This document shows, piece by piece, positions 28,618 through 40,508 of a DNA stretch of 64,000 nt. The stretch comes from Algibacter pectinivorans (GTDB taxonomy: Bacteria > Bacteroidota > Bacteroidia > Flavobacteriales > Flavobacteriaceae): assembly GCF_900112595.1 (NCBI RefSeq), contig NZ_FOMI01000005.1, forward strand, positions 186,001-250,000, read 5' to 3'. Numbering within the stretch: the first letter of the stretch is position 1; every line of letters begins with the position of its first letter. A program made the translations under genes and the position numbers. The notes under the pieces are model-generated. The model made no database searches. It saw only the letters and a list, made by a program, of their open reading frames with translations, and had not been told where the DNA came from.

Positions 28618-29457
28618 ATGAAACAAAAAATTACTTTTTTATTTTTAATAAGTTGCTCCGGGTTGATTTTTGGGCAAACGATGGTTAATGATTTTGAAGC
28701 AGGTTCTTTAGCTGTTGAACCGCTTTTTGGAGCCACGGCAAGTGTAGTTGCGAATCCGCAACCTACTTCTACTGTTAATACTACGAGCAATTGTTTGCAA
28801 ATAGGAAGAACAAATGATAACTGGTTTTCTCTGGTTAGAATAAATGTTGACCCAGATATAACAATAGGTCCTACTGAGACAAAATATCTTAGTCTTTTAG
28901 TTTATAGATTAAATACCGATTTAGCGTGTCGTTTTAATGGGGATAGCGATACTAGTAATGGTTCTAATCCTGGGGTTATTAGAGCTGTTAATAGTCATTC
29001 TGGATCCGATGCATGGGAAGAATTAATTATCCCAGTAGAGTTTCCTAGAGATGCAGGTACATTCAGTTTAGGTACGCTTTTTAATCTAGTATTTCATCCT
29101 AATATTAAAAATTTTAGTAATGCAAATCCGAGCATATTAAACAATACAGATACTTTTCTTTATATTGACGAACTTAAAATTTTAGACGCTAATCCATTAA
29201 GTACAAAAGGTTTTGAATTAGAAAAGAGTATTTCTTTATACCCAAACCCTGCTCAATCTTCATTTAAAGTAACATCAAGAAATAATGTAGAAATTAAAAA
29301 TGTCTCAATTTATACTTTATTAGGAAAACAAATTAAAAGTTTAAAAAGAATAAATAAAAATGAATACGATATAAGTAGCTTAGCTTCTGGTATGTATCTT
29401 GTTAAGATGACTGATAGTAATGGAGGTGTAGCTTCTAAAAAATTAATTAAAAATTAA
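28618..29457 (+). CDS. T9SS-secreted jelly-roll-like, probable carbohydrate-binding protein
   Basis: 279 residues. The Sec signal peptide ends at about residue 20 (IFGQ). Residues about 21-195 form a beta-rich domain (VNDFEAGSLAVEP, TKYLSLLVYRLNTDLACRFN, EELIIPVEFP, FLYIDELKILDANPL) with the look of a carbohydrate-binding jelly roll, though no family is recognised with certainty. The final ~75 residues are a type A T9SS C-terminal sorting domain: ISLYPNPAQSSFKV, YDISSLASGMYLVKM and ASKKLIKN. It is therefore exported through the PorSS pathway to the surface or medium. No catalytic motif is evident. It has its own putative promoter and is closed off by a terminator at 29500, so it is a single-gene unit inside the PUL. 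Confidence 0.75.
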   Translation: MKQKITFLFLISCSGLIFGQTMVNDFEAGSLAVEPLFGATASVVANPQPTSTVNTTSNCLQIGRTNDNWFSLVRINVDPDITIGPTETKYLSLLVYRLNTDLACRFNGDSDTSNGSNPGVIRAVNSHSGSDAWEELIIPVEFPRDAGTFSLGTLFNLVFHPNIKNFSNANPSILNNTDTFLYIDELKILDANPLSTKGFELEKSISLYPNPAQSSFKVTSRNNVEIKNVSIYTLLGKQIKSLKRINKNEYDISSLASGMYLVKMTDSNGGVASKKLIKN

Positions 29458-29499
29458 GATTACAAATCTATTAGTTAATAAAATAATTTTTTTTACAAG

Positions 29500-29533
29500 A
29501 GAACAGATATGTAAAATATATCTGTTCTTTTTT
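29500..29533 (+). terminator. rho-independent terminator
   Basis: AGAACAGATAT (29500-29510) pairs perfectly with ATATCTGTTCT (29518-29528) and is followed by a T run. It ends the T9SS gene transcript. Confidence 0.8.
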
Positions 29534-29578
29534 GTTTAAATGACATAAGAATTTATAAGATTGTGTTTAGTATAGTAA

Positions 29579-32812
<3,234 letters not shown>

Positions 32813-32837
32813 AATAAAAATCTTTAAAACATTATGA

Positions 32838-34250
32838 ATGAACAGATATTTTAGATTGTTAATACCTTTTGTTTTTATTTTCTCTTGCAAGTCAAATCCA
32901 GAGCGTGTGCAAAGTGATAATATAAAAAATGAAAAACCCAATATTATTGTTGTTTTGGTTGATGATGCGGGGTATATTGACTTTGGTTTTATGGGAAGTA
33001 AAGATTTGCAAACGCCGCATATTGATGCTTTAGCAAAAAGCGGCGTAAAATTTACAGACGCTCATGTTAGTGCTACGGTTTGCGCACCGTCTAGAGCAGG
33101 CTTAATTACGGGTAAATACCAACAGCGCTTTGGTTTTGAGGCTAATGGTACTGGAGGTATTGGTTTAAGTAGCGATGTTGCTACCATTGCCGATGTTTTT
33201 AAAAGCAATGGCTATAATACTTATGCTTTAGGTAAATGGCACTTAGGTACAGATGAGTCAGATCATCCAAACCAACGCGGATTTGATGAGTTTTATGGTT
33301 TTCTTGCTGGAAGCCGTTCTTACTTTCCGTTAGAAAATCCTTCAAAAGATAAGATGTTGCAACTTAATGGCAAACGCGTAGTTTTTAAAGGTTATATGAC
33401 AGATGTTTTAGGAGACCAATCAGTGAAATATGTAGAGGCTTCAAAAGACACCCCATTCTTTATGTATTTGTCTTATAATGCTGTACATACACCAATGCAT
33501 GCTAAGGCAGATGATTTAGAAAAATTTAAAGATCATCCAAGAAAAAAATTAGCAGCAATGACTTGGAATTTAGATGAAAATATTGGCAAATTATTAGATA
33601 AACTGGAGGTATTAGGAAAAAGAGATAATACCTTGATCTATTTTTTGAGTGATAATGGTGGAGCTCATAATAATCAATCTTTAACAGGGGTATTAAAAGG
33701 ATGGAAAGGTAATAAATTTGAAGGTGGACATCGTGTGCCATTTGTTATGTCATGGCCTAAAAAGATTGCTTCTGGAAGTTCGTTTGATGGTTTAATATCG
33801 TCTTTGGATATATTTACAACATCAATAGCTGCTGCAAATATTGCTATTCCAGAAAAGCTTGAATTAGATGGTGTAAACTTAATGCCTTATTTACAAGGCG
33901 AGGCGCAAGGAGATCCTCATAAACAGCTTTTTTGGAGAAAACTAGATGAGTCGGCCGTAAGAATGGGGGATTATAAAATAATTAACCTTAGAAATTACGG
34001 TACTACTATGTATAATTTGAGTGCAGATTTAGGAGAAACTATAGATTTATCTCAAAATAACCCTAAACAATTTGACTCTATTTGGTCAGCTTATAATATA
34101 TGGGAAAAACAGTTAATAGACCCTTTGTGGCAAGAAGAACAGTATTGGATGGATGTTACATATCATATTCATAAACAGCTAATGGAAAATAAGGAGGCTG
34201 AGTATAAGGATATTTGGAGTCCTGCTTTTATAATACAAAATAATAAATAG
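32838..34250 (+). CDS. S1 family arylsulfatase, lipoprotein (sulfatase 3)
   Basis: 470 residues with a short lipoprotein signal (FIFSC, Cys17). Metal-binding VVLVDDAGYIDFG, Cys82 in CAPSRAGLITG (formylglycine site), GKWHLGTDESDHP, and LSDNGGAHNN towards the C-terminus. It is 25 bp after the LacZ-type gene and is the last gene of the PUL, before a bidirectional terminator. Its sequence is divergent from sulfatases 1 and 2, consistent with a third sulfate position. GKWHLG and SDNGG motifs are shared with S1 enzymes acting on galactans, but that alone does not set the substrate. Confidence 0.9.
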   Translation: MNRYFRLLIPFVFIFSCKSNPERVQSDNIKNEKPNIIVVLVDDAGYIDFGFMGSKDLQTPHIDALAKSGVKFTDAHVSATVCAPSRAGLITGKYQQRFGFEANGTGGIGLSSDVATIADVFKSNGYNTYALGKWHLGTDESDHPNQRGFDEFYGFLAGSRSYFPLENPSKDKMLQLNGKRVVFKGYMTDVLGDQSVKYVEASKDTPFFMYLSYNAVHTPMHAKADDLEKFKDHPRKKLAAMTWNLDENIGKLLDKLEVLGKRDNTLIYFLSDNGGAHNNQSLTGVLKGWKGNKFEGGHRVPFVMSWPKKIASGSSFDGLISSLDIFTTSIAAANIAIPEKLELDGVNLMPYLQGEAQGDPHKQLFWRKLDESAVRMGDYKIINLRNYGTTMYNLSADLGETIDLSQNNPKQFDSIWSAYNIWEKQLIDPLWQEEQYWMDVTYHIHKQLMENKEAEYKDIWSPAFIIQNNK

Positions 34251-34279
34251 GTATATAAAACCTAATGTATATATAAATT

Positions 34280-34328
34280 AAAAACATCCTTACTAAAGTT
34301 GTAATTAAGCTTTAATAAGGATGTTTTT
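34280..34328. terminator. bidirectional terminator between convergent genes
   Basis: AAAAACATCCTTA (34280-34292) pairs with TAAGGATGTTTTT (34316-34328) across a 23-base loop that is itself AT-rich. The A and T runs on the two flanks make it work for both the PUL (plus) and the FN3 lipoprotein gene (minus). Confidence 0.8.
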
Positions 34329-34347
34329 TGTATCAATAGTTGTTAGC

Positions 34348-35067
34348 CTATAGGTTGTTTACTTTAAATTCCCATGTAGGACTGGATGTTTGAGCTCCTT
34401 TGTCGTCTTTAGAAATAACTTTCCAATAGTATTTTGTATTTGCAGTATCGGCCGTTACATCTAAGGACGTATTCGAAATATTTTCGGCAACTAGAGTTAA
34501 TGCATTTTTATCTTTACCAAAATACACATTAAACTTTAAAGGATCCTCGTCAACATCAGATGCTGTCCATTCTAGATTAATCGTGCTAACATTATTAAAG
34601 TTTTGACCAACAAAAGGAGTTGTGTTTGCAGGCGAAAAAGGCAAATTATTGGTGTTTGGTACTTCTTCAGTATAGAATTGAGAAAATGGAGAATAAGCAC
34701 TTTCTATCTTTTTAGTACTCTTAGCTTTAACTCTCCAATAGTAAGCAACGCCCTTGTCTAAGGTTACGATTTTTGATAGAGACGTTTGTACTTCTGAGGT
34801 TACAATGTTTGAAAATTGATTATCAGTTGCAATTTCAAACGTGTAAATAACAGAGCTACCGTCTTCATTTGTAGAAGCGTTCCAAGTAAAATTAAGGGTA
34901 TTGTCAATACATAATTGATCTTCACTAGGAAATACCAATTGAGGTACTGTTGGTGTACTGTCTGTTCCCGAACCTTTATTACCACCATCACCGGCATCAT
35001 CACTTGATCCAGAAGAACAAGATATGGAGAGCGTACTAAAAACTAAAATATATAATAACTTTTTCAT
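34348..35067 (-). CDS. FN3-like domain lipoprotein
   Basis: 239 residues. An SPII signal ends at Cys17 (SISC), followed by an SGSSDDAGDGGNKGSG linker typical of surface-exposed Bacteroidota lipoproteins. Two fibronectin type III-like domains follow, about 45-130 (LVFPSEDQLCIDNTLNFTWN, YYWRVKAKST) and 140-239 (LPFSPANTTPFVGQ, INLEWTASDVDEDPLKFNVYF, YYWKVISKDDKG). No enzymatic motif. It starts 2 bp after the stop of the large T9SS gene upstream, so both form one transcript and may work as a pair at the surface. The family is generic; function is unknown. Confidence 0.7.
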   Translation of the reverse strand: MKKLLYILVFSTLSISCSSGSSDDAGDGGNKGSGTDSTPTVPQLVFPSEDQLCIDNTLNFTWNASTNEDGSSVIYTFEIATDNQFSNIVTSEVQTSLSKIVTLDKGVAYYWRVKAKSTKKIESAYSPFSQFYTEEVPNTNNLPFSPANTTPFVGQNFNNVSTINLEWTASDVDEDPLKFNVYFGKDKNALTLVAENISNTSLDVTADTANTKYYWKVISKDDKGAQTSSPTWEFKVNNL

Positions 35068-35069
35068 CT

Positions 35070-38000
35070 TTATTTTTTTATGATTTTAATTGTTTTTGGC
35101 GCATCTAGATTTAATCTTATAAAATATATTCCTGAAGGATTATTTTCAAGATTCATTTTAACTTTACTATTAACAACTTTATATTGTTTTGAGGATATTA
35201 ATCCAGAGGTTTGCGAATACAATTCTATTGTAACATTTTCTTTTGATTTAGGGATGTTTAATTCAATAGAATCCGTTGTTGGGTTTGGAAATGCTTTTAC
35301 TTCAAATGACGATCCAACAACTTTAGTTAGTTTACCTTCGCAAGTAGCTTTAGATTCTACTTGCACAAAATCCCCTTCCTTTACAGGAACACTAAAGTTA
35401 GTATTACTAGTTTCTAATACTTTAATGTTATTCACAGAAACAATATAAGGCGCGGTACCAGATTCTATGTTTACTTCTATTTTGTCTTCTTTTACATTAG
35501 ATGTTTTACCTGTTAACAAATTAGATGCTTCAATATTAAGAGTTACACAGTGCAAGTAGGATGAGTTAGTAATGCCAATACAAACATTGTGCGCTCCGGG
35601 CTCTAAGTTAGGAATGTTTAGCGTATTTGTAAAACTGTATTCTACACCAGCAACAGTTACATTATAGTTGTGATTATATTTAGTGTTAATTTTTAATTGT
35701 CCATTTTTGCCTTGACAAGTTTCATCGGTAATTTGAATTTCAAAGTTATCCGCTGCAACAAAAATAGTTGAGAAATCTTCATTTAAAGTGAAGTCTATAA
35801 TACCGCTACCGTAAGTTGCAAAACGTACTACATTTTCAGAATCAATAAACTGTACGTCGGTAAACGCAATAGCACTTGGTACATCTGCACCGTCCATTTT
35901 AAACCATTTGTTTTGTTGTAAAGAAAAAACCCAAGCGCCATCAAATTCGCAAGCAGCAAAAATAAATTGTCCATCAGGAGATGCTTCCATGTCAACTATT
36001 CTGTCTACAGTTAAATCACTATTATGATTTGTAAACGATTTTCCGCCATCTACAGAAATTAAAAAGTTGTTTCCTTTTCCGGCATAATATACAGTTGCTT
36101 CGTCAATAGGACTTGTAGCAATAACTGCTCTACGCTTTCTGTGTGAACTATCGCCTTGTGGCCAAGGGCCATTAAATGTTGAATTTGAGAAAGAATTACC
36201 ACCATCTGTAGAATACATGAATTTACCAGATTGTAATCCTGCATACCATCTGTTTTTGTTTACACTTGAGTATCCAAAACTATGTGCGGCTTCAGGGAAA
36301 ACAAAAGAGTGTAAAGTTCGTTCTACACTACTGCCATCATAAGTTATTTTTTGTAATTGGGTTCCCCAAGGAATATAAACAGCGTCTTCACTAGGTATTG
36401 GAGAAGGTATCATGCTTGTAGAAGCCCAGTTAGGGTAAAGGTCTCTTTTAGAGACTACTGTTCTAAAATTACCACCGTTGGTAACAGAGCTTCTTCCTAT
36501 AGCACCATAATAGTACCAGTACCATGCCGATTCTCCATCTTTTCCAATGGTTACTCTTAAAACATCGGTATTGGCTTCTCTTATGGAAGGTATGGGTAGG
36601 GTAACATCATGATTTACATTATCTAGATAACTTTGCGATCCTCTATCTTGATTTGCGGTATAAATTCTATTGTGTTTTTCACTCGTATCGGCATCGTAAC
36701 ACATGGCAGTTGGGTTACCTTTACTTACACTAACCCAAGAATTCCAGTCTTCAGGTGTTGTAGAATAGTAGGTTCCAAAATCATATCCTGAAACAGTGAA
36801 AAAACCACCATCGTCTTTATCAAAAGTTTTAAAGTGTTGTAAATCCCATACGTAAATGTCATTATTGCTTAAAACGTGTTGATTTCTTGTCCAATTTATA
36901 CCATAATCTGTCGATATCCATAATTCTACAAAACCTTTAAATACTATGTTAGGTTGTGTTGGGTGAACTTCAGTAATGTTTCTACCTGTATCACTAGATG
37001 TTACACTTCGTGTCCATGTAGCGCCTTCATCATCAGAATAATAAATATTAGTATTGCCATAACTAATATAAAAATGCGTTGTGCCACTAACTGTAGTGCC
37101 TTGTATAGATTCTAAAGTATCTATTGTTATTGTAGGTTCGTGTAATAAAATAAAGTCATCGTCATTTTCGCCCATTTTATATATAAACAGTTTAGAATCA
37201 CTGTTTCGTTTAGCAAAAAGATAAACAGCTTTACTCGTGTGAGGTTTTATTATTTCAACATCAAAAGCGTCACTTTGAAAGTCTAGTAAAGATTGTGTGT
37301 AGTTTAATCCATAATCGGTAGAGAAATAAATAAAATCGTACCAAGCGTTACTAGCCGAAGCATTTCTTCTAGCGCCATGTGCAACAATGCGTTTGCCAGT
37401 ATCTTTTTTAGTAACAACAGTTTTGTAATTTGACGACCCTTCAAAAAATGCACCATTTGCATCCATCCATGTTCTTCCTTCGTCATCAGAAAATTCCATG
37501 CCTCCATTGGTTTTCTGGTTTAACATTCTAAAAGAACCATCCGATAGGTTTACACCATTAAATTTATCACCTTCAAAACTTTTCGTTTGGTTTCTTAACG
37601 ACCATTTTATAGGTGCACTTTCATCAATTTTGTAAATATGTCCAGCAAAAGATACGATATATAGCTCTTCATTAACGGGGTCATAAAGCGATCCATCGGT
37701 TCTAAAACCACCTTCGTTATAACCAGGGTTTGTAGTAGAGGTCATGTGTAAATACTTTTGATCCCATTTTCCTGTAAGCGTATTGTTTGCATATGCATAC
37801 TCTTGGTCAGTAATTGCAGTCATATTTTGCTTTGCAGTTTCAAAGTAAGTCGTAAAGTCATTAGGGGTGCTAAACGAAAAGTTTGATTTTTCAGCATTTG
37901 TTACCCAAGCATTATATTCAGTTAATGCATCACCACTTAAATTAGAAAAATCGAATGGTTTTGGTAAAGATTGTTCATCCATTGCCATTTCATAAGCAAT

Positions 38001-38159
38001 TTCTTCTGCACTTTCTTCATAATCTTCGCCGTATTCTTCATGATGATAATCATCCTCATAATTATCATAACTATTTAATGCATTTTTATTAAAAAAGGTA
38101 AATGTTAATAGAGCTGAAAAACAAGCAAAAATTAAGATTTTAACAATATTTTTTTTCAT
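35070..38159 (-). CDS. large BNR/Asp-box (sortilin-like propeller) T9SS-secreted protein
   Basis: 1029 residues. The signal peptide spans about residues 1-25, followed by an unusual acidic, Tyr/His-rich stretch (DNYEDDYHHEEYGEDYEES). The middle consists of propeller repeats with Asp-boxes: SDDEGRTW (about 224), SDDEGATW, STDYGINW, STDGGNSF and SVDGGKSF, as in Vps10/sialidase-like beta-propellers. It then has Ig-like domains (about 820-950) and a T9SS type A sorting domain (KAFPNPTTDSIELNI; NPSGIYFIRL; KTIKIIKK at the end). I see no catalytic residues typical of sialidase (no Arg triad evident), so an adhesion or binding role is as likely as hydrolysis. Co-transcribed with the FN3 lipoprotein. 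Confidence 0.75.
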   Translation of the reverse strand: MKKNIVKILIFACFSALLTFTFFNKNALNSYDNYEDDYHHEEYGEDYEESAEEIAYEMAMDEQSLPKPFDFSNLSGDALTEYNAWVTNAEKSNFSFSTPNDFTTYFETAKQNMTAITDQEYAYANNTLTGKWDQKYLHMTSTTNPGYNEGGFRTDGSLYDPVNEELYIVSFAGHIYKIDESAPIKWSLRNQTKSFEGDKFNGVNLSDGSFRMLNQKTNGGMEFSDDEGRTWMDANGAFFEGSSNYKTVVTKKDTGKRIVAHGARRNASASNAWYDFIYFSTDYGLNYTQSLLDFQSDAFDVEIIKPHTSKAVYLFAKRNSDSKLFIYKMGENDDDFILLHEPTITIDTLESIQGTTVSGTTHFYISYGNTNIYYSDDEGATWTRSVTSSDTGRNITEVHPTQPNIVFKGFVELWISTDYGINWTRNQHVLSNNDIYVWDLQHFKTFDKDDGGFFTVSGYDFGTYYSTTPEDWNSWVSVSKGNPTAMCYDADTSEKHNRIYTANQDRGSQSYLDNVNHDVTLPIPSIREANTDVLRVTIGKDGESAWYWYYYGAIGRSSVTNGGNFRTVVSKRDLYPNWASTSMIPSPIPSEDAVYIPWGTQLQKITYDGSSVERTLHSFVFPEAAHSFGYSSVNKNRWYAGLQSGKFMYSTDGGNSFSNSTFNGPWPQGDSSHRKRRAVIATSPIDEATVYYAGKGNNFLISVDGGKSFTNHNSDLTVDRIVDMEASPDGQFIFAACEFDGAWVFSLQQNKWFKMDGADVPSAIAFTDVQFIDSENVVRFATYGSGIIDFTLNEDFSTIFVAADNFEIQITDETCQGKNGQLKINTKYNHNYNVTVAGVEYSFTNTLNIPNLEPGAHNVCIGITNSSYLHCVTLNIEASNLLTGKTSNVKEDKIEVNIESGTAPYIVSVNNIKVLETSNTNFSVPVKEGDFVQVESKATCEGKLTKVVGSSFEVKAFPNPTTDSIELNIPKSKENVTIELYSQTSGLISSKQYKVVNSKVKMNLENNPSGIYFIRLNLDAPKTIKIIKK

Positions 38160-38392
38160 AACTAAAATTTTATTTAGACTTGTAAAGTTATAGTAAAATT
38201 AAAGCTAAAACATTGATCGAAATACTTTAAATATGGATAATAATACTTATGTTTATTGGTGTCGTTCGCATTTTTTTAGTTATTTGTTTATTTATTGAAA
38301 AGGCGTTTGCGTTAAAAAATAGCGAAGTATATTTTTTGATGTATTGTTTATATGCCATTTAAATGCTGTAGGGTTTATATTTTTATATGGAA

Positions 38393-39235
38393 TCACTGTT
38401 CCTTTTTAAACCGAGAAGGACTTGTGTTTTTTATAGATTTAAATTGTCTATTAAAATTTGATATATTATTAAAACCAGAAGCTTCTGCTATTTCAATAAT
38501 TGAAAAATCTTTGTTTTTCGCTAATAACTTACATGCATGCTCAATTCGTAATTCGTTTAAAAACTGAATATATGTTTTGTTAGTTCTCTTTTTAAAGTAT
38601 TTACAAAATGCATTTTTGCTCATATTAGCAATCGCTGCAATGGTATTTAAGGTAATTTCTTTTTCAAAATTATTCATTGTAAATTCAAAAACATTTCGCA
38701 TTCTGTATCCTTCATTATCAGAGTATTTTTTATCATATATAAAAGATGTCAGACTTTCATATTGGCAATTTGAAGCAATCTTTAAGAGTTTAAGCAGTAT
38801 TAAAAAGCGATTAAATTTTGATGCACTCTCTAGTTCGAAAAACAATTCTTTAACCAGTTTTATTTGCGATGTTATTTTAAAACCATACTTAGCACGTTTA
38901 AAAAAAAGGGATACTTCTTTTAATTCTTCAAGTTCAAAAAAAAGATTTCCAAAAGATGTTTTTGTAAAAAATAGCGAAAGCATATGAGATTTAGTTGTTG
39001 CATTATTATCGCTTTTAAACACATGAGGTAAATTGCTGCCTATTATTAAAATGTCATTTTTAGTAAAACGATTTATAGAATCGCCAATAACTAAAGTGCC
39101 TCCGCCTTGCGAAATAAAACTAATCTGGATTTCTTCGTGCTGGTGTAGTTTATCATAAAATAGTGTTGAACTATCTACTTGAAAAATTAATCCATCTTCC
39201 TCGGGCTTTGGTATTTTAAAAGGTAAAACTTTCAT
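38393..39235 (-). CDS. AraC-family transcriptional regulator, probable hydroxyproline-cluster regulator
   Basis: 280 residues. The cupin sensor domain spans about 1-130 (HQHEEIQISFISQGGGTLVIGD; NDILIIGSNLPHVFK); the two-HTH DNA-binding domain covers about 180-280, with ITLNTIAAIANMSKNAFCKY and FSIIEIAEASGFNNISNFNR then QFKSIKNTSPSRFKKEQ. It is divergent from the hydroxyproline catabolic genes at 39391 with 155 bp between start codons, suggesting it controls them. Cytosolic, one-component. Other targets cannot be excluded. Confidence 0.85.
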   Translation of the reverse strand: MKVLPFKIPKPEEDGLIFQVDSSTLFYDKLHQHEEIQISFISQGGGTLVIGDSINRFTKNDILIIGSNLPHVFKSDNNATTKSHMLSLFFTKTSFGNLFFELEELKEVSLFFKRAKYGFKITSQIKLVKELFFELESASKFNRFLILLKLLKIASNCQYESLTSFIYDKKYSDNEGYRMRNVFEFTMNNFEKEITLNTIAAIANMSKNAFCKYFKKRTNKTYIQFLNELRIEHACKLLAKNKDFSIIEIAEASGFNNISNFNRQFKSIKNTSPSRFKKEQ

Positions 39236-39276
39236 TTTTAATACGTGTAATAATGTTTAAGTGTGTAGATAATACT

Positions 39277-39284
39277 CAAATATA
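39277..39284 (-). promoter_or_regulatory. -7 promoter element for the AraC gene
   Basis: On the minus strand this reads TATATTTG, an exact TAnnTTTG match, 42 bp before the ATG of the AraC gene. No clear -33 TTTG at the expected distance. Confidence 0.4.
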
Positions 39285-39390
39285 TAATTAAATATTTTTT
39301 AAAGGATAATATAGTATGTGTTTTGATTAATAAAACATCATTTATATATTAATTGTATGGATAATTTTATATAACAAAAAATATAAGATT

Positions 39391-40320
39391 ATGAGTATTC
39401 AATGGAAAGGTGTTATGCCAGCAGTTACAACACAATTTACAGCCAATGATGAATTGGATTTAGATTTATTTAAAGTAAACATACAAGCACAGTTAGATGC
39501 TGGTGTTCATGGTATTGTATTGGGCGGAACATTAGGCGAAGCAAGTACATTAAGCGAAGAAGAAGGACGTATTTTAACAAGAGAAACCGTAGCCTTTGTA
39601 AATGGTAAAGTTCCTGTATTAATGAATATTGCAGAACAAACCACAAAAGCAGCCATAAATTTAGCAAAAACAGCAGAAGAAGACGGCGCTAAAGGACTCA
39701 TGATTTTACCTCCAATGCGTTATAAAGCCAGTGATGAGGAAGTTGTACAATATTTCAAAGACGTTGCAAATAGTACAACTTTGCCAATCATGATTTACAA
39801 CAACCCTGTAGATTATAAAATCATGGTAACGATAGATATGTTTGCAGAGTTGCTAGAATCTTGTCCTAATATACAAGCCGTAAAAGAGTCCACTAGAGAT
39901 ACCACAAACATTACAAGAATAAAAAACAGATTTGGAGACAGATTAGCCATTATGTGTGGCGTAGATACCTTGGCTTTAGAGAGTTTATTAATTGGTGCAG
40001 ACGGTTGGGTGGCAGGCTTAGTAGACGCTTTTCCTGCCGAAACAGTGGCCATATACGAGCTTCAAAAAGCAGGACGCATTAAAGAAGCCATCGAAATTTA
40101 CCGTTGGTTTATGCCATTATTAGAGCTCGACATTCACACAAAATTGGTACAATACATCAAGTTTGCATCAGTTCATACAAAAATAGGGTCAGAGTTTGTT
40201 AGAGCACCAAGATTAGTTTTAAAAGGCGAAGAGCGTGCCAGAATTGAAAAAGTAATTACAAACGCGTTAGCCGTTAGGCCAACATTACCCGAGTATAAAA
40301 ATTTAGAAGTTTTTGCGTAA
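39391..40320 (+). CDS. DHDPS-family lyase, probable 1-pyrroline-4-hydroxy-2-carboxylate deaminase
   Basis: 309 residues, the size of the DHDPS/NAL superfamily. A single barrel: GIVLGGTLGEASTLS (phosphate-loop-equivalent region), IMIYNNPVDY with Tyr136, and the Schiff-base Lys165 in AVKESTRD. No signal peptide. In the hydroxyproline pathway this enzyme deaminates and dehydrates the cyclic imine to alpha-ketoglutaric semialdehyde. The assignment rests mostly on context: aldehyde dehydrogenase, 4-hydroxyproline epimerase and D-amino-acid oxidase genes follow. An alternative role as a keto-deoxy sugar aldolase or dihydrodipicolinate synthase is less likely here. It is the first gene after the divergent AraC. 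Confidence 0.8.
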   Translation: MSIQWKGVMPAVTTQFTANDELDLDLFKVNIQAQLDAGVHGIVLGGTLGEASTLSEEEGRILTRETVAFVNGKVPVLMNIAEQTTKAAINLAKTAEEDGAKGLMILPPMRYKASDEEVVQYFKDVANSTTLPIMIYNNPVDYKIMVTIDMFAELLESCPNIQAVKESTRDTTNITRIKNRFGDRLAIMCGVDTLALESLLIGADGWVAGLVDAFPAETVAIYELQKAGRIKEAIEIYRWFMPLLELDIHTKLVQYIKFASVHTKIGSEFVRAPRLVLKGEERARIEKVITNALAVRPTLPEYKNLEVFA

Positions 40321-40330
40321 ATAATACTTT

Positions 40331-40423
40331 GGGGGTTACCGCAAAAAAGCGGTCGGGCTTTACATTACAAGTCCTCGCACCTCCTACGTCGGGCTGTGGG
40401 CTTTTCATTGCAATCCCTAACCC
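40331..40423 (-). repeat. intergenic GC-rich repeat, copy A
   Basis: On the minus strand it runs from GTTAGGGATTGCAA to GCCCGACCG...GCGGTAACCCCC, matching copies B, C and D in its outer blocks. It lies within the hydroxyproline operon, between the deaminase and dehydrogenase genes. Confidence 0.6.
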
Positions 40424-40508
40424 AAAATTAAAAATGTACGGTTTACATACAGTCAACATTCAAGTAACCAATACTCAAAATTTTAAAATATAAAACATCA
40501 GTAAAACA

